In this document: positions 27,178-35,406 of the stretch, piece by piece
Position numbering within the stretch: the first letter of the stretch is position 1
Layout of the letters: the number at the start of each line of letters is the position of its first letter
Assembly (NCBI RefSeq): GCF_019097845.1
Contig: NZ_JAHRGM010000035.1
Span: 372,001 to 436,000 of the forward strand
From: Sphingobium sp. AS12
GTDB lineage: Bacteria; Pseudomonadota; Alphaproteobacteria; Sphingomonadales; Sphingomonadaceae
Reading direction: 5' to 3'
DNA: 64,000 bases
Program-made: the position numbers and the translations under genes
The notes under the pieces: generated by a model
The model's database searches: none
The model's input: the letters and a program-made list of their open reading frames with translations, nothing else
What the model was told of the DNA's origin: nothing

Positions 27178-27845
27178 GGCGGGTTCTCATCCTGCGGCCC
27201 GAACCGGGGGCGGGCAGGACGGCGCAGGCCGTGGCGCGGCTGGGTCTGGAGGCGGTGGTGCATCCCCTGTTCGCGCCGCAGGCATTGGAGTGGACAGCGC
27301 CGCTGGCCGGGGATTTCGACGCGCTGCTGATGACCAGCGCCCATGCGGTGCGGCTCGCGGGACCAGCGCTTACGGCCTATCGCAAGTTGCCCGCTTATGC
27401 CGTCGGCAGCGCGACGGCCGCGGCTGTGCAGGCGCAGGGATTTGACCGCGTGGTCGCGGGCGATGGCAACGCCAGCGCCATCGCGGCACAGATCGCAACT
27501 GACGGTCATCGCGCCGTGCTGCATCTGGCAGGCACGACGGTGGCGCCGATGGAGGCGGGACCGCTGCATGTCACGCGGATCGCCGTTTACAGCATGACCA
27601 GCCTGCCGCCTGATTCGGCCCTGTTGCATGACGCTGTGCCGGGAACAGTGCTGCTTGTCCATTCGCCCCGTGCGGGGGAGCGGCTGGCGGCGCAAGTCCC
27701 CATGGCGGCGCGGGCCGGATTGCATATCGTCGCTATCAGTACGGCGACACTGGCAGCGTGCGGAACGGGCTGGGCCAGCGCACAAGCGCCGGACCAGCCA
27801 CGCGATGACGACATGCTGGCCCTTGTGCGTGGTTTGTGCGAATGA
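27174..27845 (+). CDS. hemD: Uroporphyrinogen-III synthase
   Basis: Cyclises hydroxymethylbilane to uroporphyrinogen III. The 223-residue protein starts at the GTG overlapping the hemC stop (RRVLILRPEPGAGRTA). It has the family's low conservation but keeps LLMTSAHAVRLAG near residue 50, AYAVGSATAAAVQAQGF, HLAGT and the C-terminal VAISTATLAACG block with its alternating two-domain order. The position directly after hemC is the usual one. The stop overlaps a candidate start of the next gene. Confidence 0.9.
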   Translation: MRRVLILRPEPGAGRTAQAVARLGLEAVVHPLFAPQALEWTAPLAGDFDALLMTSAHAVRLAGPALTAYRKLPAYAVGSATAAAVQAQGFDRVVAGDGNASAIAAQIATDGHRAVLHLAGTTVAPMEAGPLHVTRIAVYSMTSLPPDSALLHDAVPGTVLLVHSPRAGERLAAQVPMAARAGLHIVAISTATLAACGTGWASAQAPDQPRDDDMLALVRGLCE

Positions 27846-27874
27846 CGGGTGGAATGACAGGCAAAGGGGGCAGC

Positions 27875-28750
27875 ATGAGCGACGAGGACGGCCTTGGCAG
27901 CATGACCCCGACCCCGCCTCTTGCACGGCGGCGCAGCATGGTGCCGCTGCTGATCCTGATCCTCCTGGCCTTTGTCGTAGGGGTTGGCGTCACTGTCTGG
28001 GCTTGGCCGCAGATCCAGCGCCGCTGGGGCGATCCGCAGCCGCAAGCGGCGAGCGTGGCCCCGCTGCTCAGCAGCAATCCCGCACCTACGCTTGCGCAGC
28101 GTCCGCTCACCGCTGACGCTGCGCAGATGCTGGATGCGCAGGTGGTGCAGCTGGAGGAGCGGCTGACCCGCATCACCGTGGAGGCGCAGGCAGCGTCCGG
28201 CAATGCCGCGCGGGCCGAAGGGCTACTGGTCGCCTTCGCCGCGCGCCGCGCGCTCGATAGCGGCGCGCCGCTCGGCTATGTCGAGGGACAGTTGCGACTG
28301 CGCTTTGGCCAGGCCCAGCCGCGCGCGGTCGCGACCATCATCAATGCCGCGCGTGAGCCGGTGACGCTCGCTGACCTGCGCGGCGGGCTGATCGACATTG
28401 GCGACCGGGCAACGACCCCGCCTGCCGATGCGAGCTGGTGGAGCGCGATCGAGCATGAAGCGCGCGAACTGGTGACGATCCGCCGGGCATCGACCCCTTC
28501 ACCCCGTCCGCAGGCCGGGTTTGACCGGGCGATCCATTATCTCGACGGCGGGCGGGTAAGTGCCGCGCTGGCGGAGGTGGAGCGGCTGCCGGGTCGTGCG
28601 GTCGCGGATCGCTGGATCCAGCTGGCCCGCCGCTATCTGGAGGCGCGTCGTGCGCTGGACCTGATCGAGACGGCGGCCATATTGGAGCCACGCGCTCTGC
28701 GCAGCGTTGAGGGCGCGCCGGTCGCGCAGACGTCGCCGTTGGCACCCTGA
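27875..28750 (+). CDS. Mitofilin-like inner-membrane protein
   Basis: Inner-membrane protein with one helix (LLILILLAFVVGVGVTVWAW, about residues 26-46), a 30-residue linker, a coiled coil (about 75-115, QVVQLEERLTRITVEAQA) and a helical C-terminal domain. This is the architecture of alphaproteobacterial mitofilin-domain proteins, which sit after hemCD and are related to mitochondrial Mic60 and to HemX. I chose ATG 27875 because AAAGGGGG precedes it; ATG 27842, overlapping the hemD stop, would add 11 residues. A role in envelope contact sites is known for relatives in other alphaproteobacteria; here it is inferred. Confidence 0.75.
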   Translation: MSDEDGLGSMTPTPPLARRRSMVPLLILILLAFVVGVGVTVWAWPQIQRRWGDPQPQAASVAPLLSSNPAPTLAQRPLTADAAQMLDAQVVQLEERLTRITVEAQAASGNAARAEGLLVAFAARRALDSGAPLGYVEGQLRLRFGQAQPRAVATIINAAREPVTLADLRGGLIDIGDRATTPPADASWWSAIEHEARELVTIRRASTPSPRPQAGFDRAIHYLDGGRVSAALAEVERLPGRAVADRWIQLARRYLEARRALDLIETAAILEPRALRSVEGAPVAQTSPLAP

Positions 28751-28859
28751 TCCAATATTGCGATAAACAGTTTCTCTACTGCGATGAAACCGATGGACGC
28801 GAACGGCGTTTGTCACGACACTGTCATCTTTGCCTTTGGGTCAAAGGGATTTTGTCGTC

Positions 28860-29606
28860 GTGCCACCTTATGCTGCCGTTACCACTTTCTGGAAGGATCG
28901 CCTCGCGTCCGGCCCGCGCGCCGTCGCCCGGCCATCGGTCCAGCATCTGGTCGGCAATATGGCACTCCCCTTCGATCTGGCACGCACGCGGGCGCAGGCC
29001 GATGCGCTGGCCCAGACTATCCGGGGTGACGGTCGCGCGCTGCTGCTGATCCCCGGCCTGCTGGCGTCGGACGCGCGGATGGAGCCGATGCGCGCGATCC
29101 TGAACAGGGCGGGTTTTGACGCCCATCATTGGGGCCAAGGGCGCAATTTTGGCCCGAAGGTGGATAGTCTGGAGGCGATCGACCGTCGGGTGGATGACAT
29201 ACAACGCATGTCTGGTGGTCCGGTAACGCTGGTCGGTTGGAGCCTGGGCGGGCTGTATGCGCGCGAATATGCCAAGCTGGCAGCGACCAAGGTTGGCGGC
29301 GTGGTGACGATGGGCACGCCCTTTTCCGGCGACCCACGCGCGAACCATGCCTGGCGGCTCTATCAGTTGGTGTCGGGTACGCCGGTTGATCGTCCGCCCT
29401 TTCCCTGCACGCGGGAAGCCAAGCCGCCGGTGCCGACGGTCGCGCTCTGGTCGCGGCGCGACGGGGTGATTTTGCCCGAATGTGCCAAGGGGCGCAGCGG
29501 GGAGCGGGATAGCGCGATCGAGGTGGATTGCACCCATATGGGCTTTGCCGCCGCGCCCGAAGGCATTGCCGCCGTGGGCAAGGCGCTGGAGTTGATCAGC
29601 GTCTGA
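28860..29606 (+). CDS. Alpha/beta hydrolase, lipase-like
   Basis: Predicted serine hydrolase of 248 residues with the nucleophile elbow GWSLGG (about residue 130), an acid in the WSRRDGVI segment and the probable catalytic histidine in DCTHMGF. The oxyanion region is LLLIPGLLASDARM. No signal peptide. Its sequence resembles PGAP1/EstA-like acylhydrolases of actinobacteria and alphaproteobacteria. The start is uncertain: GTG 28860 follows AAAGGGA at ten bases; TTG 28830 would extend it by ten residues. It lies about 110 bp after the mitofilin-like gene and is convergent with gltX. Confidence 0.8.
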   Translation: MPPYAAVTTFWKDRLASGPRAVARPSVQHLVGNMALPFDLARTRAQADALAQTIRGDGRALLLIPGLLASDARMEPMRAILNRAGFDAHHWGQGRNFGPKVDSLEAIDRRVDDIQRMSGGPVTLVGWSLGGLYAREYAKLAATKVGGVVTMGTPFSGDPRANHAWRLYQLVSGTPVDRPPFPCTREAKPPVPTVALWSRRDGVILPECAKGRSGERDSAIEVDCTHMGFAAAPEGIAAVGKALELISV

Positions 29607-29622
29607 GACGCTTGCGCTTTCC

Positions 29623-30951
29623 TTAAGCCTGGAGCCGTGCCAGTGCTTCGTCCCGGCCGATCAGCGGCAGCAATTGTCCCATGTCCGGCCCATGATCCAA
29701 CCCGGTCAGTGCGCGGCGCAGAGGGAGGAACAATGCCTTCCCCTTGCGGCCGGTTTCTTCTTTCAGCGTATGGGTGAGGGTGCGCCAGATGTCGGCGTCG
29801 AAGGAGGCGTCGGTCAGGATGCGGTGAGCGCTGGCCAGGAAGTCGCGATCCTCAATTTCCGGCGCGGGTGCGTCCACGGGTCCGGTGACGATCCGCCACC
29901 AGTCGGCGGCACCGGCGACGGTCTCCAGATTGGGGCGGATGGCATCCCATGCCGGGGCGTCCATGCCTTCGGGCAGGCGCTTGGCGACCGCCTCATAAGG
30001 CAATAGATGGACGATCTTCTGGTTGAGGGCTGCGAGTTCCCCTTCGTCGAAGCGCGCGGGGGCGCGGCCGAAATGGGCGAAGTCGAAACTGTCGATCAGG
30101 GGCTGCATGGTGGCGAACGGCTCGATCGGTTGACTGCTACCCAGCCGTGCCAGCAGCGAGGCGATGGCGGCTGGTTCCAGTCCGATCTCACGGAAATGGG
30201 CGACCCCCAGCGATCCCAGCCGCTTGGACAGCTTGCCCTCGCTGCCAGTTAGCAGCGCTTCATGCGCAAAGGCCGGGAGCGGGGCGCCGAGCGCTGTGAA
30301 CATCTGGATCTGTGTGGCGGTGTTGGACACATGATCCTCCCCGCGCAGGACGTGGGTGACGCCCATATCGACATCATCGATGACCGAGGGAAGCATGTAG
30401 AGCCAGCTGCCATCGGCGCGGCGGATGACCGGATCGGACAGCAATTTGGGGTCGAAACGCTGCTCGCCGCGAATCAGGTCGGTCCAGACGATCGGCTGGT
30501 CACGGTCCAGCTTGAACCGCCAGTGGGGTGTGCGCCCTTCGGCCTCGTAAGCGGCGATCTGGTCCGGGGTCAGCGTCAGCGCGGCGCGATCATAAACGGG
30601 CGGCAAGCCACGCCCCAGCAAGACCTTGCGGCGGAGGTCCAGGTCCTGGCTCGTCTCGTAAGCGGGATAGACGTGGCCCGATGCCCGCAGCGCTTCAAAC
30701 CGTGCTTCGTAAAGGGCAAAGCGGTCCGACTGCTTCGCCTCTGCGTCCCAGTGGAGGCCAAGCCATTGCAGGTCGGCGCGGATCGCATCGGCATATTCGG
30801 GGCGCGAGCGTTCCAGGTCGGTATCGTCGAGTCGCAGCAGGAACTGCCCGCTGCTCTTCTGCGCCCACAGCCAGTTATGCAGCGCGGCGCGGATATTGCC
30901 GACATGGAGGTGGCCGGTTGGCGAGGGGGCGAAACGGGTGATGACGGTCAT
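29623..30951 (-). CDS. gltX: Glutamate-tRNA ligase
   Basis: Class I aminoacyl-tRNA synthetase charging tRNA with glutamate. The 442-residue protein has the HIGH-like site SPTGHLHVGNIRAAL at residues 10-24, the LLRLDDTDLERS block and the KMSKS-like loop KLSKRLG. It is shorter than the 470-480 residues of many GluRS1 enzymes, and alphaproteobacteria often have two paralogues; this may be the second type, whose tRNA preference can be narrower. The start is ATG 30951. A complex inverted repeat separates it from the nadE stop upstream. Confidence 0.93.
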   Translation of the reverse strand: MTVITRFAPSPTGHLHVGNIRAALHNWLWAQKSSGQFLLRLDDTDLERSRPEYADAIRADLQWLGLHWDAEAKQSDRFALYEARFEALRASGHVYPAYETSQDLDLRRKVLLGRGLPPVYDRAALTLTPDQIAAYEAEGRTPHWRFKLDRDQPIVWTDLIRGEQRFDPKLLSDPVIRRADGSWLYMLPSVIDDVDMGVTHVLRGEDHVSNTATQIQMFTALGAPLPAFAHEALLTGSEGKLSKRLGSLGVAHFREIGLEPAAIASLLARLGSSQPIEPFATMQPLIDSFDFAHFGRAPARFDEGELAALNQKIVHLLPYEAVAKRLPEGMDAPAWDAIRPNLETVAGAADWWRIVTGPVDAPAPEIEDRDFLASAHRILTDASFDADIWRTLTHTLKEETGRKGKALFLPLRRALTGLDHGPDMGQLLPLIGRDEALARLQA

Positions 30952-30966
30952 GGGTTAATCCTAAAT

Positions 30967-31063
30967 CCGTTCGGGCTGAGCGAAGTCGAAGCCATCCACT
31001 GAGCGGAGCGAAGTGGCTTCGCTATGCTCAGCTTGACCCTTCGACTTCGCTCAGGGCGAACGG
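30967..31063. repeat. Sphingomonad-type inverted repeat, copy 1
   Basis: Two 25-bp arms, 30967-30991 and 31039-31063, are reverse complements except for two bases; each has the core GAGCGAAGTCGAAG. Between them lies a smaller palindrome (CCACTGAGCGGAGCGAAGTGG). The whole forms a long stem-loop between the end of nadE and the start of gltX, both on the minus strand. The core is the one common in dispersed repeats of sphingomonads. A related copy is at 38410-38511. Confidence 0.8.
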
Positions 31064-31067
31064 AAAA

Positions 31068-32729
31068 TCATAATGTTCTAAAGGCGTTGGTGATCGGATA
31101 ACGGCGGTCGCGGCCAAAATTGCGGCTGCCCAGTTTCACGCCGGGGGGCGACTGGCGGCGCTTATATTCCGCGACATAGAGCAGCCGCTCGATCCGCGCG
31201 ACGGTATCGCGCTCGAAGCCGCGTGCGACCAGTTGCTCGACCGACAATTCCTCCTCGACCAGACCGTAGAGGATCGGGTCCAGTATCTCATAGGGGGGCA
31301 GGCTGTCATCGTCGCGCTGATTGTCGCGCAGTTCGGCGCTGGGGGGTTTGGTGATGACCCGCTGCGGCATGACCGGGCCGGTGGGGCCAAAGCCTTCGCC
31401 CAGCGACGGGACATTCTCGTTACGCCAACGCGACAGGTCGAACACCGTGGTCTTGTAGGCATCCTTCAGCACCGAATAGCCGCCTGCCATGTCGCCATAG
31501 ATGGTGGCATAGCCGACCGACATCTCGCTCTTGTTGCCGGTGGTCAGCAGCATGTGGCCGAATTTGTTGGACAGCGCCATCAGGGTCACGCCGCGGATAC
31601 GCGACTGGATATTCTCCTCGGTCAGGTCGCGCTGGCGCTCTGAGAAAACATCGCTGAGCATCGTGTCGAACGCGCCGACCGCCGGTTCGATGGGGATGGT
31701 GTCGTAACGCACACCCAGCAGGCGCGCACATTCGACCGCATCGTCCAGACTGTCCTGACTGGTGAAGCGCGACGGCATCATCACGCACCATACCCGGTCC
31801 GCGCCCAGCGCATCGACCGCAACGGCGGCGGAGAGCGCCGAATCGATCCCGCCGGACAGGCCCAGCACCACGCCGGGAAAGCGGTTGCGGTTCACATAGT
31901 CACGCAGGCCCAATACCATCGCGTTATAGATGTCGGCGGGGCGCTCGTCGGGGACATGGCAGTCGCCGGGCAGGCAGACCCACTGGCCATCCCATTTCTC
32001 CCACTGGGTCAGCACCAGCGCCTCTTCCCAGTCCGGCAACTGCTGCGCGATACCGAAATCGGCGTTCATGACGAAGGATGCACCATCGAACACCAGCTCA
32101 TCCTGCCCGCCGACGCGGTTGAGATAGACAAGCGGCAGGCCGGTTTCGCGCACCCGTGTGCCAGCCACCATGGTCTGGCGGCGATCATCCTTGTCAACCT
32201 CATAGGGGCTGCCATTGGGGCTGATCAATATCTCCGCGCCCTCGGCTTTCAGATGGGCGGTGACGAAGGGGAACCAGATATCCTCACAGATCGGCACGCC
32301 GATCCGCACGCCGCGAAAATCGATCGGCGCGGGCAGCGGGCCGGGGGCGAACAGGCGCTTTTCATCGAACGTGCCATAATTGGGCAATTCGCGCTTCTGC
32401 CGGATTTGCGTCACCGCGCCGCCCTCCAGCAGGGCGACGACGTTAAACAAGACGCCATGCGCGGCGACCACGGTGCCGACCAGCATCGCCGGGCCACCAT
32501 CCGCCGTCGCCTGCGCCAGCCGGTCCAGTTCCTGATTCGCGCGCTCGACCAAGGCGGGTTTCAGCACCAGATCTTCGGGCGGATAGCCGATCAGCTGCAA
32601 TTCGGGATAGACGATCAGGTCCGCGCCAACGGCCTTGTCCCGCCATGCCAGCATCGCGTCGGCATTGGCGGCAAGGTCGCCCACCGATTGGGTCATCTGG
32701 GCAAGGGCGATCACAAGTTTGTCGGTCAT
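31068..32729 (-). CDS. nadE: Glutamine-dependent NAD+ synthetase
   Basis: Last step of NAD synthesis: amidation of nicotinic acid adenine dinucleotide using glutamine. The 553-residue protein joins an N-terminal nitrilase-type amidase (catalytic E43, K112, C148 in PICEDIW) to a C-terminal NAD synthetase domain with the pyrophosphatase loop LGLSGGIDSALS, TTGNKSE and GDMAGGYSVLKD. ATG at 32729. It is divergent from prs, 135 bp apart; both serve nucleotide metabolism. The inverted repeat directly follows the stop. Confidence 0.96.
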   Translation of the reverse strand: MTDKLVIALAQMTQSVGDLAANADAMLAWRDKAVGADLIVYPELQLIGYPPEDLVLKPALVERANQELDRLAQATADGGPAMLVGTVVAAHGVLFNVVALLEGGAVTQIRQKRELPNYGTFDEKRLFAPGPLPAPIDFRGVRIGVPICEDIWFPFVTAHLKAEGAEILISPNGSPYEVDKDDRRQTMVAGTRVRETGLPLVYLNRVGGQDELVFDGASFVMNADFGIAQQLPDWEEALVLTQWEKWDGQWVCLPGDCHVPDERPADIYNAMVLGLRDYVNRNRFPGVVLGLSGGIDSALSAAVAVDALGADRVWCVMMPSRFTSQDSLDDAVECARLLGVRYDTIPIEPAVGAFDTMLSDVFSERQRDLTEENIQSRIRGVTLMALSNKFGHMLLTTGNKSEMSVGYATIYGDMAGGYSVLKDAYKTTVFDLSRWRNENVPSLGEGFGPTGPVMPQRVITKPPSAELRDNQRDDDSLPPYEILDPILYGLVEEELSVEQLVARGFERDTVARIERLLYVAEYKRRQSPPGVKLGSRNFGRDRRYPITNAFRTL

Positions 32730-32864
32730 GAACGGGGCCGTTAGAGCATTTTGCCGCCACGCGCAAAAGCGCCTTTCCAGCAGGAACGGACGCGGCTAAA
32801 GGGGCGGCGTTTTCACGCAGCGTCATCAATTCGTCACGCCGCCAAATAGCAGGGGGACTTGGCC

Positions 32865-33800
32865 ATGAAGCTCATGACCGGCAATTCCAACAAGCCGCTC
32901 GCGGCCGCCATCGCCGACTATATCGAAATCCCCCTGACCGACGCCAGCGTCCGCCGCTTCGCTGACGAGGAAGTGTTCGTGGAAATCCACGAAAATGTCC
33001 GGGGCGAGGATGTGTTCGTGATCCAGTCCACCAGCTATCCGACCAACGACAATCTGATGGAATTGCTGATCATGATCGATGCGCTCAAGCGCGCGTCGGC
33101 TAAGCGGATCACCGCCGTCGTCCCCTATTTCGGCTATGCCCGGCAGGACCGCAAACCCGGCCCGCGCACCCCGATCAGCGCCAAGCTGGTCGCGAACCTG
33201 ATCACCAAGGCAGGCGCCGACCGCGTCCTGTCGGTCGATCTGCACGCGGGGCAGATCCAGGGTTTCTTCGACATTCCCACCGACAATCTGTTCGGTGCGC
33301 CGGTCATGTCGGCGGATATTCAGGCGCGCTTTGGCGACCGCAACATCATGGTCGTGTCGCCCGACGTCGGCGGCGTGGTGCGCGCGCGCGCCCTGGCCAA
33401 GCGGCTGGACAATGCGCCGCTCGCCATCGTCGACAAGCGCCGCGAGCGCGCGGGCGAATCGGAAGTGATGAACATCATCGGCGACGTGAAGGGCCGCTTC
33501 TGCGTGCTGATCGACGATATTGTCGATTCGGCGGGCACACTGTGCAACGCGGCGAGCGCATTGAAGGCCGCAGGGGCAGAGGAGGTCGTCGCCTATGTCA
33601 GCCATGGCGTGCTGTCGGGCGGCGCGGTGGCGCGGGTCGAGGCGTCGGACCTGCTGGAACTGGTGATCACCGATTCGATCCAGGGCACCGATGCGGTCAA
33701 CAATGCCGCGCATATCCGCCACCTGCCGATCGCGCCTTTGCTGGGCGAAGCGATCAAGCGGATTGCTGACGAAAGCTCGGTGTCGAGCCTGTTTGATTGA
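32865..33800 (+). CDS. prs: Ribose-phosphate pyrophosphokinase
   Basis: Makes PRPP from ribose 5-phosphate and ATP for nucleotide, histidine and NAD synthesis. The 311-residue protein contains [14 protein letters not shown] at the start, [11 protein letters not shown], the PRPP-synthase signature with [11 protein letters not shown], the flexible loop KRRERAGES, and the PRPP-binding [10 protein letters not shown]. The ATG at 32865 is preferred to the TTG two codons upstream because AGGGGGA lies at a better distance. Followed closely by a convergent small membrane protein. Confidence 0.96.
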   Translation: MKLMTGNSNKPLAAAIADYIEIPLTDASVRRFADEEVFVEIHENVRGEDVFVIQSTSYPTNDNLMELLIMIDALKRASAKRITAVVPYFGYARQDRKPGPRTPISAKLVANLITKAGADRVLSVDLHAGQIQGFFDIPTDNLFGAPVMSADIQARFGDRNIMVVSPDVGGVVRARALAKRLDNAPLAIVDKRRERAGESEVMNIIGDVKGRFCVLIDDIVDSAGTLCNAASALKAAGAEEVVAYVSHGVLSGGAVARVEASDLLELVITDSIQGTDAVNNAAHIRHLPIAPLLGEAIKRIADESSVSSLFD

Positions 33801-33805
33801 AAGGT

Positions 33806-34042
33806 TCAGGCCGCTGGTAGCAATATCAGCGGCATGGACAGGATCATGATCAGCGCGGCCACGACACGCTGGCCGCGCGATATGCCGAGCGGCTTGCCCT
33901 GCCAGACCATCGGGCAGGCCAGCACCGCCAGCGCGATCAGCAGGTTGGACAGGGTGGCAGCGCCGCCGACCGGCATGTCCTGCCGCAGCGCAAGGCCCGC
34001 GAACAGGGCGACAAAACTCAGGAACCAGCCAATCAGCGCCAT
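33806..34042 (-). CDS. Small membrane protein of unknown function
   Basis: A 78-residue protein with three probable membrane helices (about 5-20, 30-46 and 59-75) and a short basic loop KPLGISRGQR between the last two. No family recognised; it looks like one of the small conserved hypotheticals of sphingomonads. The ATG at 34042 is chosen because AAGGAG precedes it by seven bases; a TTG two codons earlier is less likely. It ends 5 bp from the convergent prs stop. Confidence 0.6.
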   Translation of the reverse strand: MALIGWFLSFVALFAGLALRQDMPVGGAATLSNLLIALAVLACPMVWQGKPLGISRGQRVVAALIMILSMPLILLPAA

Positions 34043-34091
34043 GGGCAACTCCTTTGCCCGCGAGTCTTAACCCCGCGAGGTTGCCGAAGGC

Positions 34092-34513
34092 TTAAGCGGC
34101 CCAGGGATCGTAGCTGCCAAAGCTCCAGACATTGCCTTCCGGGTCGAGCGCGCTGTAGCCGCGCCCCGGATAACCGTCATTGTCGCGCGGCTCGTCGACC
34201 ACCACCGCGCCTTCATTGCGGGCGTGGAGGCAATGGGCATCGACATCGGGCACCACGACATAGACGCATCCGGTGATCCCACCCAGGTCGCGCGCGGTGG
34301 ACCAGGTGTAGAGCGTTCAGTGGCCATATCCTGCACGCTGCCCAGCATCACCATGCCGGCACCCAGCACCAGTTGTGCATGGTGGATGACGGTCGGGTCG
34401 GTATCATCGGCATAGACGGCGTGGCGCACGAAACCGAAGGCGTCGCACAGAAAGTCGATCGCGGCAGGGGCGTCGGCATAGCGCAGGCATGGGATTACAG
34501 GCGAACCGGGCAT
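34092..34513 (-). pseudogene. VOC (glyoxalase-fold) family protein, frameshifted
   Basis: The first 65 or so codons from ATG 34513 (strong AAGGAGG upstream) read as a VOC protein: PVIPCLRYADAPAAIDFL, HAQLVLGAGMVMLGS. Near 34308-34316 the frame breaks. The original frame continues into a low-complexity run of Ser, Ala and Met, whereas the shifted frame resumes the family pattern: LGGITGCVYVVVPDVDAH, AVVVDEPRDNDGYPGRGYS, LDPEGNVWSFGSYDPW, stopping at TAA 34092-34094. A deletion of one base explains it. This is either a recent pseudogene or a sequencing error. The intact family resembles PhnB-like proteins of unknown substrate. Confidence 0.8.
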
Positions 34514-34578
34514 TTTTCCCTCCTTCTCCATAGAGGCGCAGTCTAGCGCAACGGCCGCGCAGCCGCTAGGCGAAGGGG

Positions 34579-35388
34579 ATGACCACCCGCGATGACCTGG
34601 CCCTTGCCAACCGCCTTGCCGACGCCGCTGGCGCGGCGATCCGCCCCTTTTTCCGCGCCCGCTATGATATGGAATATAAGGCGGACAAATCGCCGGTGAC
34701 GGAAGCCGATCGCGCGGCGGAGGCCGCGATCCGGACGATATTGGAGAAAGAGCGGCCGGGCGACGGCATCATTGGCGAGGAATATGGATCGGTGCGCGAG
34801 GATGCCGATCGGGTATGGATTCTCGATCCGATCGATGGCACCCGCAGTTTCATCGCCGGGCGACCGATCTTCGGCACGCTGATTGCACTGACGCAAGGGG
34901 GGTGGCCGACCATCGGCATCATCGACCAGCCGATCGCCAAAGAACGCTGGGCCGGGATGGCGGGGCAACCGACGACCTTCAACGGCCAGCCGATCCGCAC
35001 CCGCGCCTGCCGCGCGATCGAGGGCGCAGGCATTGCGACGACCAGCCCGCACCTCTTCGATGATGACGACGTGCCGCCTTATATGGCGCTGGTCGCGGCG
35101 GTCTCCGGCGGATCGCCGCGGCAGGGGCCGGTCTATGGCGGGGACTGCTATAATTACGGCCTGCTGGCGTCGGGCTTCCTCGACATCGTAATCGAATCCG
35201 GGCTGCAATCCTATGATTTCGCGGCTTTGGTGCCGGTGGTCGAGGGCGCTGGCGGGCTGATGTGCGACTGGCATGGCGAGCCGCTGACTGCCGATAGCGA
35301 CGGCCATGTGCTGGCGCTGGGCGATCCGGCGCGGCTGGAAGATGTGCTGGAGGCGATGGCGAACGCTGCGCATGGTCACAGCCATTAA
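34579..35388 (+). CDS. hisN: Inositol monophosphatase-fold histidinol-phosphatase
   Basis: Lithium-sensitive, metal-dependent phosphatase of the inositol monophosphatase family; this 269-residue form matches the histidinol-phosphatase (HisN) subgroup that completes histidine synthesis in actinobacteria and alphaproteobacteria. Metal ligands are E67/E68 in GEEYG, and D83 and D86 in LDPIDGTRSF; the second metal site is in SYDFAALVPVVEGAGG. Inositol or other phosphatase activity cannot be excluded. No other his genes are near. Divergent from the VOC pseudogene and convergent with the AsmA gene. Confidence 0.82.
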   Translation: MTTRDDLALANRLADAAGAAIRPFFRARYDMEYKADKSPVTEADRAAEAAIRTILEKERPGDGIIGEEYGSVREDADRVWILDPIDGTRSFIAGRPIFGTLIALTQGGWPTIGIIDQPIAKERWAGMAGQPTTFNGQPIRTRACRAIEGAGIATTSPHLFDDDDVPPYMALVAAVSGGSPRQGPVYGGDCYNYGLLASGFLDIVIESGLQSYDFAALVPVVEGAGGLMCDWHGEPLTADSDGHVLALGDPARLEDVLEAMANAAHGHSH

Positions 35389-35406
35389 GTTACAGGGTTA
35401 GGGCGG

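Noticed and set aside
26235..27926. 563-codon minus-strand frame opposite hemC and hemD
   Set aside because: Ser/Arg-rich shadow of the hem genes with no domain.
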